From Algoriphagus pacificus (GTDB lineage: Bacteria; Bacteroidota; Bacteroidia; Cytophagales; Cyclobacteriaceae): a stretch of DNA of 64,000 bases. Shown in pieces: positions 34,689 to 43,604 of the stretch. The stretch is taken from the NCBI RefSeq assembly GCF_017254845.1, contig NZ_JAFKCU010000001.1:1013048-1077047 (forward strand). The letters are read 5' to 3'. The notes below the pieces were generated by a model. It was not told the DNA's origin. It did not search any database and saw only the letters and a list, made by a program, of their open reading frames with translations. Positions within the stretch are counted from its first letter, which is position 1. Every line of letters starts with the position of its first letter. A program made the position numbers and the translations under genes.

Positions 34689-35607
34689 TCTTTCTGTAGC
34701 GATTATCCTGGTCAATTGGAATGGCTTTGATTTTACAGCAGCCTGTTTGCAGTCCCTGCGGAAAGTTGAGTTTCCCGATTTTCAAGTTATCGTTGTGGAT
34801 AACGCCTCCGAGAATTCGGAAGGTAAAAGACTGTTATCCACATTTCCCGAAATTTTATTGATCGAAAATCCAGTGAACTTGGGATTCGCAGGGGGAAATA
34901 ATTCAGGAATCAGAAGAGCTTTGGAAGATGGCTACACTCATATCATGTTGCTGAACAATGATACGGAAGTGGAACCTGATTTTTTGGGTGAAATGATGCT
35001 TGTATTTAAGATTCAGAAAAATTTGGGGATTGTTCAGCCTCTCATTACGTTTTTGAACGATAAAACTAAAATCTGGAGTGCCGGTGGTACTTGGAATAGC
35101 TTTTTGGGCAGAGCAATTACCAGGGGTGATCGGAATGAAATTTCAGCTTTTCAAGCCAAAGATGTGTCCTTAGACTGGGCAACTGGCTGTTGTCTCTTGA
35201 TTAAGCGGGAAGCATTACTTGCAGCAGGTTTGTTGAATGAGGGCTATTTCGCCTATTTTGAAGATGTAGAATGGTCTTTGCGCTTTCGCAAAATGGGATA
35301 TGGAATTGGCTTGGCCTCAAAAGCAATGGTATACCATGAGGCAGGTGCATCCTCTAAAAAGGAGCATGCAGAAGGAATTTTAAGTCCTCGGGTTTTTTAC
35401 TTTCATGTGAGAAACCAATTTTATCTAATCCGGCAAAACTTAGAGGGATTGGCATTTGCAGCCTCTGTGACCTACCACATCTTCAGGTTTTTGGCTTGGA
35501 TGGGCTATTTTTGTTTTCGGGGTAGGTTTAAAAAACTTCAAGCAGTAGTCCGAGGAATAAAAGATGGACTTGGAAATAAGTTAGAAAAAGCTCCAACATG
35601 GCCTTGA
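34672..35607 (+). CDS. Family 2 glycosyltransferase
   Basis: 311 residues. A GT-A fold with VAIILVNWNGFDFTAACLQSL at the start, the LNNDTEVEPDF metal/UDP-binding region (DxD-like NDT) and GYFAYFEDVEWSLRFRKMGY as the second active-site segment. This matches rhamnosyl/galactosyl-type GT2 enzymes that elongate lipid-linked repeat units in the cytoplasm. A short C-terminal hydrophobic segment may help membrane association. It overlaps the flippase by 17 bases and the next gene by 10. Sugar not assignable. Confidence 0.88.
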   Translation: MAFTPDLSVAIILVNWNGFDFTAACLQSLRKVEFPDFQVIVVDNASENSEGKRLLSTFPEILLIENPVNLGFAGGNNSGIRRALEDGYTHIMLLNNDTEVEPDFLGEMMLVFKIQKNLGIVQPLITFLNDKTKIWSAGGTWNSFLGRAITRGDRNEISAFQAKDVSLDWATGCCLLIKREALLAAGLLNEGYFAYFEDVEWSLRFRKMGYGIGLASKAMVYHEAGASSKKEHAEGILSPRVFYFHVRNQFYLIRQNLEGLAFAASVTYHIFRFLAWMGYFCFRGRFKKLQAVVRGIKDGLGNKLEKAPTWP

Positions 35608-37001
35608 TATTTTTCATTGTAATTGTTTTTGTGGTAGCTGCCGGATTATTTTGGACAGTTCAGGAAATGGTATTCAAAGGAAATTGGAAGTATTTCATCT
35701 ATTTCTTAGCCGGATTTTTACCCTTTTATATCACCACATTAAGCCTTGTCTACCTTGCAACAGGATCCAGTGCTTTGGTAGGTGTATTCCAAGTGATCAA
35801 GGAGCTAATAGTCCTTTTGGCACTTTTTTCCTTTTTGATATATCAGCGGAAGATTTTTGAGTATCCATTTCGCTTCCAGTGGACGGATACTTTGATGCTG
35901 GCATTTCTAAGTTTAGCCGCCCTCTATTTACTCCTCCCGATTGGACAGGCCTCTTTTATGAATAAAGCACTTTATTACAAAGGCATGCTGATTCCCGGTA
36001 TTGTATATTTTCTGGGGAGGAACAGTTCATTTAGCAAAGAGGAAATCAGAGGTTTATTTCAGATTTTTTTCTTTATAGCGATCAGTGCTTTTTTGGTCAA
36101 TTTGTTTGAGAATTACCTTTTGGGAGCCCATTTGCAACAATTTACGGGTTATGCTTTATACAATCACGCCATTAATGATATTGATCCAAGTGGAAATTTT
36201 GGATTGACTTGGACGTTTGAAACTCAATCTGTCACCAAGCGATTGGCTAGTTTCTTTTCGGATCCGCTGGAAATGGCTAGTTCGGTACTGATGGGTTTTG
36301 CAGCGGGTCTGATCTGGTTTTTGACTAGTAAAAGAGAGTATAACTGGTTCTATATTTTGGTCATGGCCTGTTCCTTAGGAAGTCTGGTTTTTTCTGCTTC
36401 AAGGGCTGCTTTTGGAGCTTTTTTCCTGATGATCTTCTTTTTGGCTTTGGTTTTTGGGCTTTATAAACTAATTGCCGCTGGCTTTTTGAGCTTGCTGGCG
36501 TTTGCAGTATATGTGCTATTTTTTGCCTCCGATGATTTTTACTTTTTTGTATTGGATACCATCACTTTCGAGAACACCTCAAGTGTGGGACACGTGGTAG
36601 AATGGCTGCTGGCTTTAGACTCAATGGTTGGCAATCCTTTGGGAATTGGATTGGCGATGAGTGGTAATGCAGGGAGTGTTTCGGATGATTTACGTGTGGG
36701 CGGAGAGAATCAGTTTTTGATTTATGGAGTTCAGTTGGGGTGGTTAGGCATGATTCTTTATGTACTTACGCTAGCCTCAGCTGTGATTTTGAGTTTGAGA
36801 GTTTTTTATAGAACCGAAAATATCATGGAAGCAAGAATTGCTTTCGTGGCTGCTGCTGTAAAAGTTGGATTGTTATTACCGTTATTTACCGCCAATGCAG
36901 AAATGTATACTTATGTAGCATGGACAACTTGGTGGATGGCAGGTTATTCAGTGCATGCATACAGTAGACTTAAAACGGAAGAAAAAATGAGCCTTGCATG
37001 A
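35598..37001 (+). CDS. Wzy/WaaL-like polymerase or O-antigen ligase
   Basis: 467 residues with about 12 membrane segments. It has a large central region between spans (about 190-240) rich in polar residues, including TWTFETQSVTKRLASFFSDPLEMASSV, and the segment ASRAAFGAFFLMIFFLALVF that resembles the WaaL/Wzy PF04932 core. It should polymerise or ligate repeat units on the periplasmic face of the inner membrane. No single catalytic residue can be fixed. The next gene starts within its stop (ATGA overlap). Polymerase and ligase cannot be told apart from sequence alone. Confidence 0.82.
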   Translation: MALIFFIVIVFVVAAGLFWTVQEMVFKGNWKYFIYFLAGFLPFYITTLSLVYLATGSSALVGVFQVIKELIVLLALFSFLIYQRKIFEYPFRFQWTDTLMLAFLSLAALYLLLPIGQASFMNKALYYKGMLIPGIVYFLGRNSSFSKEEIRGLFQIFFFIAISAFLVNLFENYLLGAHLQQFTGYALYNHAINDIDPSGNFGLTWTFETQSVTKRLASFFSDPLEMASSVLMGFAAGLIWFLTSKREYNWFYILVMACSLGSLVFSASRAAFGAFFLMIFFLALVFGLYKLIAAGFLSLLAFAVYVLFFASDDFYFFVLDTITFENTSSVGHVVEWLLALDSMVGNPLGIGLAMSGNAGSVSDDLRVGGENQFLIYGVQLGWLGMILYVLTLASAVILSLRVFYRTENIMEARIAFVAAAVKVGLLLPLFTANAEMYTYVAWTTWWMAGYSVHAYSRLKTEEKMSLA

Positions 37002-38128
37002 AAGTATTGTTAGATCTCCAATATCTCAATGTTGCCACCACTGGGATCAAAACCTATATGGTAGAACTTGCCAAGGCGACCAAGGATCATCCACATCCTG
37101 AAATTGAGTGGATTTTTACCCATGATCCTGTCAAACAAGCGGCAGACAGCACTTTCAAAAGTCCCTCTTCAAAAATTCAGCGTCTCAATTATCATTTGGA
37201 TTATTTCCGATGGAAAGAGTTTCAGCTACCTGATATGGTCAAAAAATACAAGCCAGATGTGCTGATTTGTCCTGATTTTGTTTCCCCGGCAGCCTCACTT
37301 CCCTGCCGTAGAATGACGGTTTTGCACGATGCGTTTTTTTGGCAAATGCCTCAGAATTATCCCCGTTGGTGGAGAAAGTACTTTCTGAATTTGATCAAAA
37401 AAGGACTCAAAGAAAACACAGAAATAATCACCACAACAGCTTATTCCAAAGCTGCTCTTCAGGAGCATTTGGGTGAGGAGCATCCAATACATGTTGTGTA
37501 TCAAAGCCCCAAAAGTTTGAATGCTAGTTCTGATAGAGGTATTTTGGAAAGGAATAAATTAGAGATTAGATCGTATTTTTTTCACTTAGGGACTTTTGAT
37601 AAGAGGAAAAACCTTCCGGTTTTGGTTCATGCCTTCAAAGCCTTTTTGGAAAAGGAGGGAAAAGACTTCAAGCTGGTTTTGGCTGGTGGGCCTGGACAAA
37701 GTGCTCAGATGAACGACTTTCCAATTGTGGATAAACTCGTTTCAGAACTAGGCTTACAAGATAAGGTGATCTTACCAGGCTATGTGAAAGATGAAGAAAT
37801 TGTCGCCTTGTACCAACATGCTTTTGCTTATGTTTTCCCATCCGAAAATGAAGGCTTTGGGATTCCTGTAATCGAGGCAATGAAATTTGGGGTTCCAGTT
37901 ATCCATTCTGACCAAGCTGCTTTGATTGAAATCTCAAAAGGAGCAGGTCTAGTTGCCAAAACAGGTGATGTCGAAGATTTGGCGGAAAAAATGATACTTT
38001 TGAGCCGGGATCAAGCCTTGCGGGAGGATCTTATCCAAAAAGGACTGCAGCAAAGCAAAAACTTTTCCCCTAAAAAATTTATAGAAGCTTTTCAGCATTT
38101 GATTTTGAATGCTGCTCCAGGATTATGA
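36998..38128 (+). CDS. Family 4 glycosyltransferase
   Basis: 376 residues, GT-B fold. The N-terminal half has a short LDLQYLNVATTGIKTYMVEL, and the C-terminal half carries the classic PSENEGFGIPVIEAMKFGVPVI segment with the E-x7-E motif (Glu in EGFGIPVIE). The enzyme should transfer a sugar from a nucleotide donor to a lipid-linked acceptor. It overlaps its upstream neighbour by 4 bases (ATGA) and the methyltransferase by 4. Sugar specificity is not visible. Confidence 0.9.
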   Translation: MKVLLDLQYLNVATTGIKTYMVELAKATKDHPHPEIEWIFTHDPVKQAADSTFKSPSSKIQRLNYHLDYFRWKEFQLPDMVKKYKPDVLICPDFVSPAASLPCRRMTVLHDAFFWQMPQNYPRWWRKYFLNLIKKGLKENTEIITTTAYSKAALQEHLGEEHPIHVVYQSPKSLNASSDRGILERNKLEIRSYFFHLGTFDKRKNLPVLVHAFKAFLEKEGKDFKLVLAGGPGQSAQMNDFPIVDKLVSELGLQDKVILPGYVKDEEIVALYQHAFAYVFPSENEGFGIPVIEAMKFGVPVIHSDQAALIEISKGAGLVAKTGDVEDLAEKMILLSRDQALREDLIQKGLQQSKNFSPKKFIEAFQHLILNAAPGL

Positions 38129-39018
38129 GGCAAATTATTTGTCCGGTATGTCATGCTGAACCTTCCTTCGCTCCGGAAGAATTTTCAATTATTCATTGCG
38201 ATAGCTGTCGGGTTCGTTGGACTTACATTCCAAATGAAATAGACGCTGATGCGCTTTATGAAGATGAAGTGTATTCCGTTGTGGATAACCGTGAATCTAT
38301 TTTTGAAAAAATCATCTTCAAAGAAGTAGAAAAAGTCCTAAAAAGGGCCAGAAAAATAGCTCCAGGTTTACATCATCTATTGGACTTCGGTTGTGGAAAA
38401 GGTCACTTCTTGAAAGTGGCAAAAGGGGAAGGATTTTCGGTGTTAGGAATTGAAACGGCTAAAAATAGAGCTGATTTTGCCAGAGAGAAATATTTGTTGG
38501 AAGTAAAAAATGAGTTCTATCGCGGAGGTAAAATCGAATCTGGAGATTTTGATTTTATTACGTTGAACCATGTATTGGAGCATCTTCCTGACCCGATGGG
38601 CTTATTGAAAGAGTTACTTGATCAAAATCTTTCATCTGGAGGATTGGCTTATATCGAGGTGCCCAGAGCCAATTCTTTGCAGGCAAACTGGTCAGGAAGT
38701 CACTGGATGCATTGGGATATTCCGAAGCATTTGACCCATTGGACTGAAACCATACTGGTCAATGAAATGGAAAAGATCGGATATAAAAAAGTTGGTTCGA
38801 GGAAGTTTTCCTTTCATCTTGGAGTATTGGGAATGCTTCAAACTTTACTTTCTAAAGTTGGATTTAAGGAAAATCTGATCTTAAGATTAAAACGTAAAAA
38901 GACAATTGGTCTTCTGTTTCTGATTGTGCTTTTTATCCCATTTGCATGGATTTTGGAAGGGTTATCCACAGTCTTCAATAAGTCAGGAATTCTTGGAGTT
39001 TATTTTGAAAAGAAATGA
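38125..39018 (+). CDS. Class I SAM-dependent methyltransferase with zinc ribbon and membrane tail
   Basis: 297 residues. An N-terminal ribbon CPVCHAEPSF...CDSC (two CxxC pairs, residues 5-31) likely binds zinc. The SAM-binding motif I is LLDFGCGKGHFLKVAKGEG. After the methyltransferase core, HVLEHLPDPMGLLKELL marks the acceptor side. A C-terminal hydrophobic helix (GLLFLIVLFIPFAWILEGLS) may tie it to the membrane. It probably methylates a sugar or other polysaccharide component, possibly capping chains. Co-translated with both neighbours through 4-base overlaps. Confidence 0.87.
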   Translation: MRQIICPVCHAEPSFAPEEFSIIHCDSCRVRWTYIPNEIDADALYEDEVYSVVDNRESIFEKIIFKEVEKVLKRARKIAPGLHHLLDFGCGKGHFLKVAKGEGFSVLGIETAKNRADFAREKYLLEVKNEFYRGGKIESGDFDFITLNHVLEHLPDPMGLLKELLDQNLSSGGLAYIEVPRANSLQANWSGSHWMHWDIPKHLTHWTETILVNEMEKIGYKKVGSRKFSFHLGVLGMLQTLLSKVGFKENLILRLKRKKTIGLLFLIVLFIPFAWILEGLSTVFNKSGILGVYFEKK

Positions 39019-40175
39019 GCAAATCCAGAAATGTACTTTTTCTTCAAAGCAGTTCTGAGCTTTATGGTTCTGGAAAAATCATTCATCAGGTTTTAAGGAT
39101 TTACAGAGAGGAAGGTTTTACTCCAGTCGTTGTATTGACAGGTAAAGGAGATCTTGCAGAACTCTTAAAAGCGGATGGATTCATTATCAGAATTCAAAAT
39201 CTAGGAATCCTCAGAAGAAAATATGTAACTATTTCTGGACTTATCAACAGGTTCAAAAAGAACAAAACAGCCTATAAATTTCTGGATCAACTTCACCAGG
39301 AATTTGCCTTTGAGTTGGTTTATTCCAATACTTTGGCTGTTTTTATAGGAGCTTATTGGGCTAGTAAAAATAGGCTTCCTCATACTTGGCATATTCATGA
39401 GATCCTTCATGGACCTAAGCCATTGATTCAGTTTTTAAGCTATCTGTTGGATAGGTCTACCAAGTATCCTATTGCAGTATCAGAGGCTGTAAAAAATCAC
39501 TGGAAATCAAAATTGGAGAAATCGAAAATTGAAGTTATCCACAATGGAATTCCATACGAATCCTATTTGCAGGAGGATTTGAGTTCAAAAGAAGAATTAG
39601 GATTGCCTGTGGAAAAGTTGATTGTTTCAATGATTGGTCGGATCAATCCAGGCAAGGGTCAGTTGTTTTTTTTAGAAATGGCACAAGCTATTTTAAGGAC
39701 TTATCCACATGTTCATTTTGTCTTAGTAGGAGATCCTTTTCCTGGCTATGAATCAATCCAGGTAGAAATACAAAGCGTAATTAGCAGGGAAAAACTTCAG
39801 AATTCTATCACGGATTTGGGTTTTAGAAAAGATATTCCAAAAGTTTTAGCTGCTACTGATATATTTGTCCTTCCTTCTATCCTGCCAGATTCCTTTCCGA
39901 CGGTTATTTTGGAGGCAATGGCATCGGGATTGCCTGTTGTAGCTACAAGATCGGGTGGGGCTGAAGAAATGGTGACTGAGGGAGAGACTGGATTCCTGAT
40001 TCCTATTGGAGATATTGAGGAAGGTAAACTTGCCATTCAGAAGTTGATAGAAAGTGAAGCCTTGAGAAAAGAAATGGGATCGAATGGAAGAAAAAAGGTT
40101 TTGCAGGAGTACAGTTTTGAGCAATTCAAAGAAAAAATCAAAAACCATCTATGGCAAACAATAAGCGGAAATTGA
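39015..40175 (+). CDS. Family 4 glycosyltransferase
   Basis: 386 residues, GT-B fold. It begins SRNVLFLQSSSELYGSGKII, then has KIEVIHNGIPY between the halves and SMIGRINPGKGQLFFLEMA at the second Rossmann start. The donor site is ILPDSFPTVILEAMASGLPVVATRSGG with the paired Glu of the family. It should add a sugar to the growing repeat unit. It overlaps the methyltransferase by 4 bases and the next transferase by 25. Specificity unknown. Confidence 0.9.
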   Translation: MSKSRNVLFLQSSSELYGSGKIIHQVLRIYREEGFTPVVVLTGKGDLAELLKADGFIIRIQNLGILRRKYVTISGLINRFKKNKTAYKFLDQLHQEFAFELVYSNTLAVFIGAYWASKNRLPHTWHIHEILHGPKPLIQFLSYLLDRSTKYPIAVSEAVKNHWKSKLEKSKIEVIHNGIPYESYLQEDLSSKEELGLPVEKLIVSMIGRINPGKGQLFFLEMAQAILRTYPHVHFVLVGDPFPGYESIQVEIQSVISREKLQNSITDLGFRKDIPKVLAATDIFVLPSILPDSFPTVILEAMASGLPVVATRSGGAEEMVTEGETGFLIPIGDIEEGKLAIQKLIESEALRKEMGSNGRKKVLQEYSFEQFKEKIKNHLWQTISGN

Positions 40176-41326
40176 AAGTGGCCATTATGGGCGCCAAAGG
40201 CTATCCGTATGTCTATGGTGGCTATGATACGATGGTCAAAGAACTCGGAGAACGCTTAGTTGCCAAAGGAGTCCATGTTCGGGTTTACAACCATAAATCT
40301 CTTTTCAAAGAAAAGCCTCGGTATGTTAACGGTATAGAATGCATCTACATGGGTGCGGTGGAATCTAAAATCGGGACTCAACTTTCTCATACCTTTTTCT
40401 CAATGATCCATGCCTGCTTTTCTGATGTGGATGTGATTTTTGTGGTCAATAGTGGTAATGGTCCAATTGGTTGGGTTTCTAGATTTTTCCGAAAGAAATC
40501 AGTTATCAATGTTGACGGTTTAGAATGGCTCCGTCCAAAGTGGAAAGGTATTGGTTCCAAGTATTTTTTCTGGGCCTCAAGATTGGCTACTAAATATTTT
40601 GACCGCATCATCAATGATTCGGATGAAATGCAGCGAGTTTACAAAGAGCTGTTTAATGCCGATTCTCAGGTGATTGCTTACGGGGCAGCTGTAAAAGAAG
40701 ATGTGGAGATTGCACCTATTGAGAAATGGGGCATTGCTCCTCAGGATTATTTTCTGATCGTGGGTAGATTGGTGCCAGATAATAATGCCGATCTTATCAT
40801 TAAAGGATTTTTGAAATCCGATTCCCAGAAGAAATTGGTTATTGTAGGGGATGTGCCCTTTATGGACGAATACGCTACTGTACTAAAAAGTCTGGAAGAT
40901 GAGCGTTTGTTGTTTTTGGGCTATGTGACAGATCCTCATGAACTGGGAGCTTGGTATTCTCATTGCTATGCTTATTTCCATGGACATGAATACGGAGGAA
41001 CAAATCCGGCCATGTTGAAAGCTCTGGGTTATGGCTGTGCAGTTTTGGCTTTGGATACACCTTTTAATCAGGAAATGCTTCAAAATGGAAAGCATGGTTG
41101 GTATTTTCAGAAAAATGTGGATTCTGTCAAGGATATCGTCGAGACGGCCGAGGCTAGTGAAGAGCGAATGGACTATTTCAGAAAGACCGCTAGAGAAGGG
41201 CTAATCCAAAAATATAATTGGGATTATGTCACGGAACAATACCTGCAGGTTTTTGAAGAATTGGCCGGTTTTAAGGTTTCTTCAAATTCCTCGGAAAAAG
41301 CGAAACTAAAGGAAATACAATCTTGA
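40151..41326 (+). CDS. DUF1972-type glycosyltransferase
   Basis: 391 residues. The N-terminal domain has KVAIMGAKGYPYVYGGYDTMVKELGERL, the pattern of DUF1972 (rhamnosyltransferase-like) proteins, with a Gly-rich donor loop. The C-terminal half has FLIVGRLVPDNNADLIIKG and a HGHEYGGTNPAMLKALGYGCAVLALD segment with the Glu used in GT4. It is the last gene of the polysaccharide locus and overlaps its predecessor by 25 bases. It probably adds a rhamnose-like or other deoxy sugar. Confidence 0.86.
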   Translation: MANNKRKLKVAIMGAKGYPYVYGGYDTMVKELGERLVAKGVHVRVYNHKSLFKEKPRYVNGIECIYMGAVESKIGTQLSHTFFSMIHACFSDVDVIFVVNSGNGPIGWVSRFFRKKSVINVDGLEWLRPKWKGIGSKYFFWASRLATKYFDRIINDSDEMQRVYKELFNADSQVIAYGAAVKEDVEIAPIEKWGIAPQDYFLIVGRLVPDNNADLIIKGFLKSDSQKKLVIVGDVPFMDEYATVLKSLEDERLLFLGYVTDPHELGAWYSHCYAYFHGHEYGGTNPAMLKALGYGCAVLALDTPFNQEMLQNGKHGWYFQKNVDSVKDIVETAEASEERMDYFRKTAREGLIQKYNWDYVTEQYLQVFEELAGFKVSSNSSEKAKLKEIQS

Positions 41327-41354
41327 TTTAGGGGAAAAACAATGAACCAAAACC

Positions 41355-41391
41355 CTTGTTTTTTCATTATAGACATAACTTTTAACCATAA
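41355..41391 (+). promoter_or_regulatory. Possible Bacteroidota-type promoter for the first OsmC gene
   Basis: CTTG (41355-41358) and TAACTTTT (41376-41383) lie 17 bases apart and differ by one base each from the TTTG / TAnnTTTG consensus of Bacteroidota primary sigma factors. A start near 41390 would leave a leader of about 12 bases before the ATG. Confidence 0.35.
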
Positions 41392-41402
41392 TAATTTTAA
41401 CA

Positions 41403-41816
41403 ATGATTAGAAAAGCAACCGCCGTATGGCAAGGAACTGGAAAAGACGGAAAGGGTCATCTCAGCACCCCAAGTACAGTTTTAGATAAAACACAATATTC
41501 TTTCAATTCCCGTTTTGCAGAAGGAGTTGGTACCAACCCAGAGGAATTAGTAGCAGCTGCACATGCAGGATGTTTTGCGATGAAATTAAGCTTTAATCTA
41601 CAGGAAGCTGGTTTTGAAGCGAAGGAACTGGATGTGACTGCAAATATCACTTTTGAGGATGGTACTTTGAAAAAATCCCATCTCGTTTTGAAAGCTAAAG
41701 TAGATGGAATCGAGCAGGGAAAATTCGATGAATTGGTAAAAGATGCAGAAGCTAATTGCCCAATTTCAAGAGCCTTGAAAATGGATATTTCTGTTGAAAG
41801 TACTTTGAATGCTTGA
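41403..41816 (+). CDS. OsmC-family peroxiredoxin
   Basis: 137 residues. The two redox-active cysteines typical of OsmC/Ohr proteins are present: one in [13 protein letters not shown] (about residue 58) and one in [12 protein letters not shown] (about residue 121). The domain spans almost the whole chain and needs a partner chain to complete the fold. It reduces organic hydroperoxides in the cytoplasm. Sequence ([20 protein letters not shown], with the STPSTVL insert) resembles the OsmC branch more than Ohr. It has its own promoter region and a strong terminator after it, so it is monocistronic. A second, divergent OsmC gene lies at 60.98 kb. Confidence 0.92.
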   Translation: MIRKATAVWQGTGKDGKGHLSTPSTVLDKTQYSFNSRFAEGVGTNPEELVAAAHAGCFAMKLSFNLQEAGFEAKELDVTANITFEDGTLKKSHLVLKAKVDGIEQGKFDELVKDAEANCPISRALKMDISVESTLNA

Positions 41817-41851
41817 GAAGTTGATTTTAGTAATTAGAAAGTAGAATTATA

Positions 41852-41889
41852 AACGGCACTTTGAAATTTTCAAAGTGCCGTTCTTTTTT
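41852..41889 (+). terminator. Rho-independent terminator after osmC
   Basis: AACGGCACTTTGAAA (41852-41866) pairs perfectly with TTTCAAAGTGCCGTT (41868-41882), then CTTTTTT follows. It ends the OsmC transcript and lies in the gap before the convergent RlmF gene, where it may also work in the other direction. Confidence 0.88.
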
Positions 41890-41932
41890 CCAGTGGAATG
41901 TAAGTTTGAATCTAAAATTCGAAACTTCAATC

Positions 41933-42886
41933 TTATCCCCAGCGTCTTTTTCTCCAAGCTTCTTGTTTTTCGGGATTCAAAAAAGTCCAAGCCAAAATTC
42001 TACTTTTTTTATTTCCCTGAGCCATCTGGATTATTTTCCTTTCCGCTACTCTCGCTTTTTTTAAAGCAATAATCAGTTCTTTGAGATGCTCTTCTTTGCT
42101 GACCAAAGTAGTAAACCATAGGCAATTGTATTTATAAACAATGCTTTCTCGAATCATCTTTTGGATGAAAGCCAACTCACCTCCCTCGCACCAAAGTTCA
42201 TTACTTTGGCCTCCGAAATTCAATTTTACTTTCTGTTCTTTTTTTCCTTTGAGGTTTTTGACTTTTCTGAGACTGCCTGCGGCTGCCGCTTCCGGTGATT
42301 CATGAAAAGGTGGGTTGCAGATGCTAAGGTCAAAAACATCATCAGATTTTATTATTCCCTCTAAAATGTGATCCGCATTTTCCTGAATTCTCAAAATGAC
42401 TTTTCCCCGAAACTGAGTGTTGTCGTAAAGATTTGCTTGAGCTGCATCCAGTGCTTTTGGATCTATTTCAGAACCGACAAAAGACCAGTTGTAAATGGAA
42501 TTTCCCAGGATTGGATAAATGCAGTTTGCTCCAGTTCCGACATCCAGAATTTTGATCTTATCACCCTTTGGAACCTGTTCATCATTATTCTGTGAGAGCA
42601 AATCAGCCATGTAATGTATGTAATCTGCTCTTCCGGGAATCGGCGGGCAGAGGTAGGCTTTTGGGATGTCCCAAGCTGAAATTTGGTAAAAATGCTTAAG
42701 CAAACTTCTATTGAGTTCGATGACTGCATTTGGATCGGCAAAATCAATACTGAGATCTCCGTATTTATTTTCTGAGACAAACTGACCCAGTTCAGGATGA
42801 GTGCTAATCAGACTTGGGAAATCATACCTTTCCCGATGAGCGTTTCTAGGGTGAAGTGTGGTCTTAGTATTTTCTTGTTTTTTCAA
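41933..42886 (-). CDS. rlmF: 23S rRNA (adenine(1618)-N(6))-methyltransferase
   Basis: 317 residues. The start HPRNAHRERYDFPSLISTHPEL and the SAM site KILDVGTGANCIYPILG are characteristic of RlmF. The catalytic NPPF motif appears as CNPPFHESPEAAAAGSLRK and is the signature of N6-adenine methyltransferases. The enzyme methylates A1618 of 23S rRNA in the cytoplasm. The length is normal. A frame on the opposite strand at 42.4 kb is only a shadow. It converges with the OsmC gene. Confidence 0.95.
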   Translation of the reverse strand: MKKQENTKTTLHPRNAHRERYDFPSLISTHPELGQFVSENKYGDLSIDFADPNAVIELNRSLLKHFYQISAWDIPKAYLCPPIPGRADYIHYMADLLSQNNDEQVPKGDKIKILDVGTGANCIYPILGNSIYNWSFVGSEIDPKALDAAQANLYDNTQFRGKVILRIQENADHILEGIIKSDDVFDLSICNPPFHESPEAAAAGSLRKVKNLKGKKEQKVKLNFGGQSNELWCEGGELAFIQKMIRESIVYKYNCLWFTTLVSKEEHLKELIIALKKARVAERKIIQMAQGNKKSRILAWTFLNPEKQEAWRKRRWG

Positions 42887-43039
42887 TTTAATCTACCTCA
42901 AATAAAAGCTTCATGAATATTGGAGCAAATTACTTTTTATCGACCGGATTCATGCCTCATTAAAAAAGTAATCTCCATTTTAAGCTTTAATTAGATTTTA
43001 AGCTAGGCTTTTTCCTTCCAAACACAGGGAATCAAAAAA

Positions 43040-43558
43040 TCACAACAATTGAATCGACTTTATTTCTAAATGAAAACCTTGTTCCTTTTTATTGCCTATC
43101 AAAAATGCCAACTCTTCAATCTGATCCTTGTCGAAGTTTGGAATCGAAAGTGTCCGACCTCTAAAGGCAGGGTACATCTTAGTGAGCTCAATTTCTATAA
43201 TTTCCCATTCCCCACTTGTTTGAAATTCTCCTATATAGGAATGGCGATCATTTGAGTTTGCCTTTACTCGAAATTGATACTTGCATCCATCTCCTTTTAA
43301 CTGGATTCTAATAATTTTTTGAGATTGAATTTGAAAAGTCTTCCTGTATCTCACTGAAGAAAAGCCACCATTATTTTCCAAGGATACAAAGCCTTCGAAA
43401 ACTCCGTTTCCAGCATTATTGATATAGAAATTTCCAGATGATTTTCCGCCCATGACAACATCATCAACAATTCTCCAGTCTGTTTTGGGAGAATCTTTGT
43501 CAAATTGGTACAGTATGATTTTAGTGGAAATCAAGAATAGAATTAGTAAAGCTTTCAC
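43040..43558 (-). CDS. CIA30-family protein
   Basis: 172 residues. A short hydrophobic start (MKALLILFLISTKIILY) may be a signal or anchor. The rest is a single CIA30 (complex I intermediate-associated 30) galactose-binding-like beta sandwich: WRIVDDVVMGGKSSGNFYI, then VSLENNGGFSSVRYRKTFQI, LKGDGCKYQFRVKANSND and TMYP-like WEIIEIELTKMYPAFRGR. Bacterial members often work near redox or cofactor proteins, but no partner is visible here. Function uncertain. The gene is followed by a SIMPL gene on the same strand after 46 bases, which is transcribed first. Confidence 0.85.
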   Translation of the reverse strand: MKALLILFLISTKIILYQFDKDSPKTDWRIVDDVVMGGKSSGNFYINNAGNGVFEGFVSLENNGGFSSVRYRKTFQIQSQKIIRIQLKGDGCKYQFRVKANSNDRHSYIGEFQTSGEWEIIEIELTKMYPAFRGRTLSIPNFDKDQIEELAFLIGNKKEQGFHLEIKSIQLL

Positions 43559-43604
43559 TAAGTCTTAAGAGACTAAGAGCTAAAATTGTTTGAAATGGAT
43601 ATTT

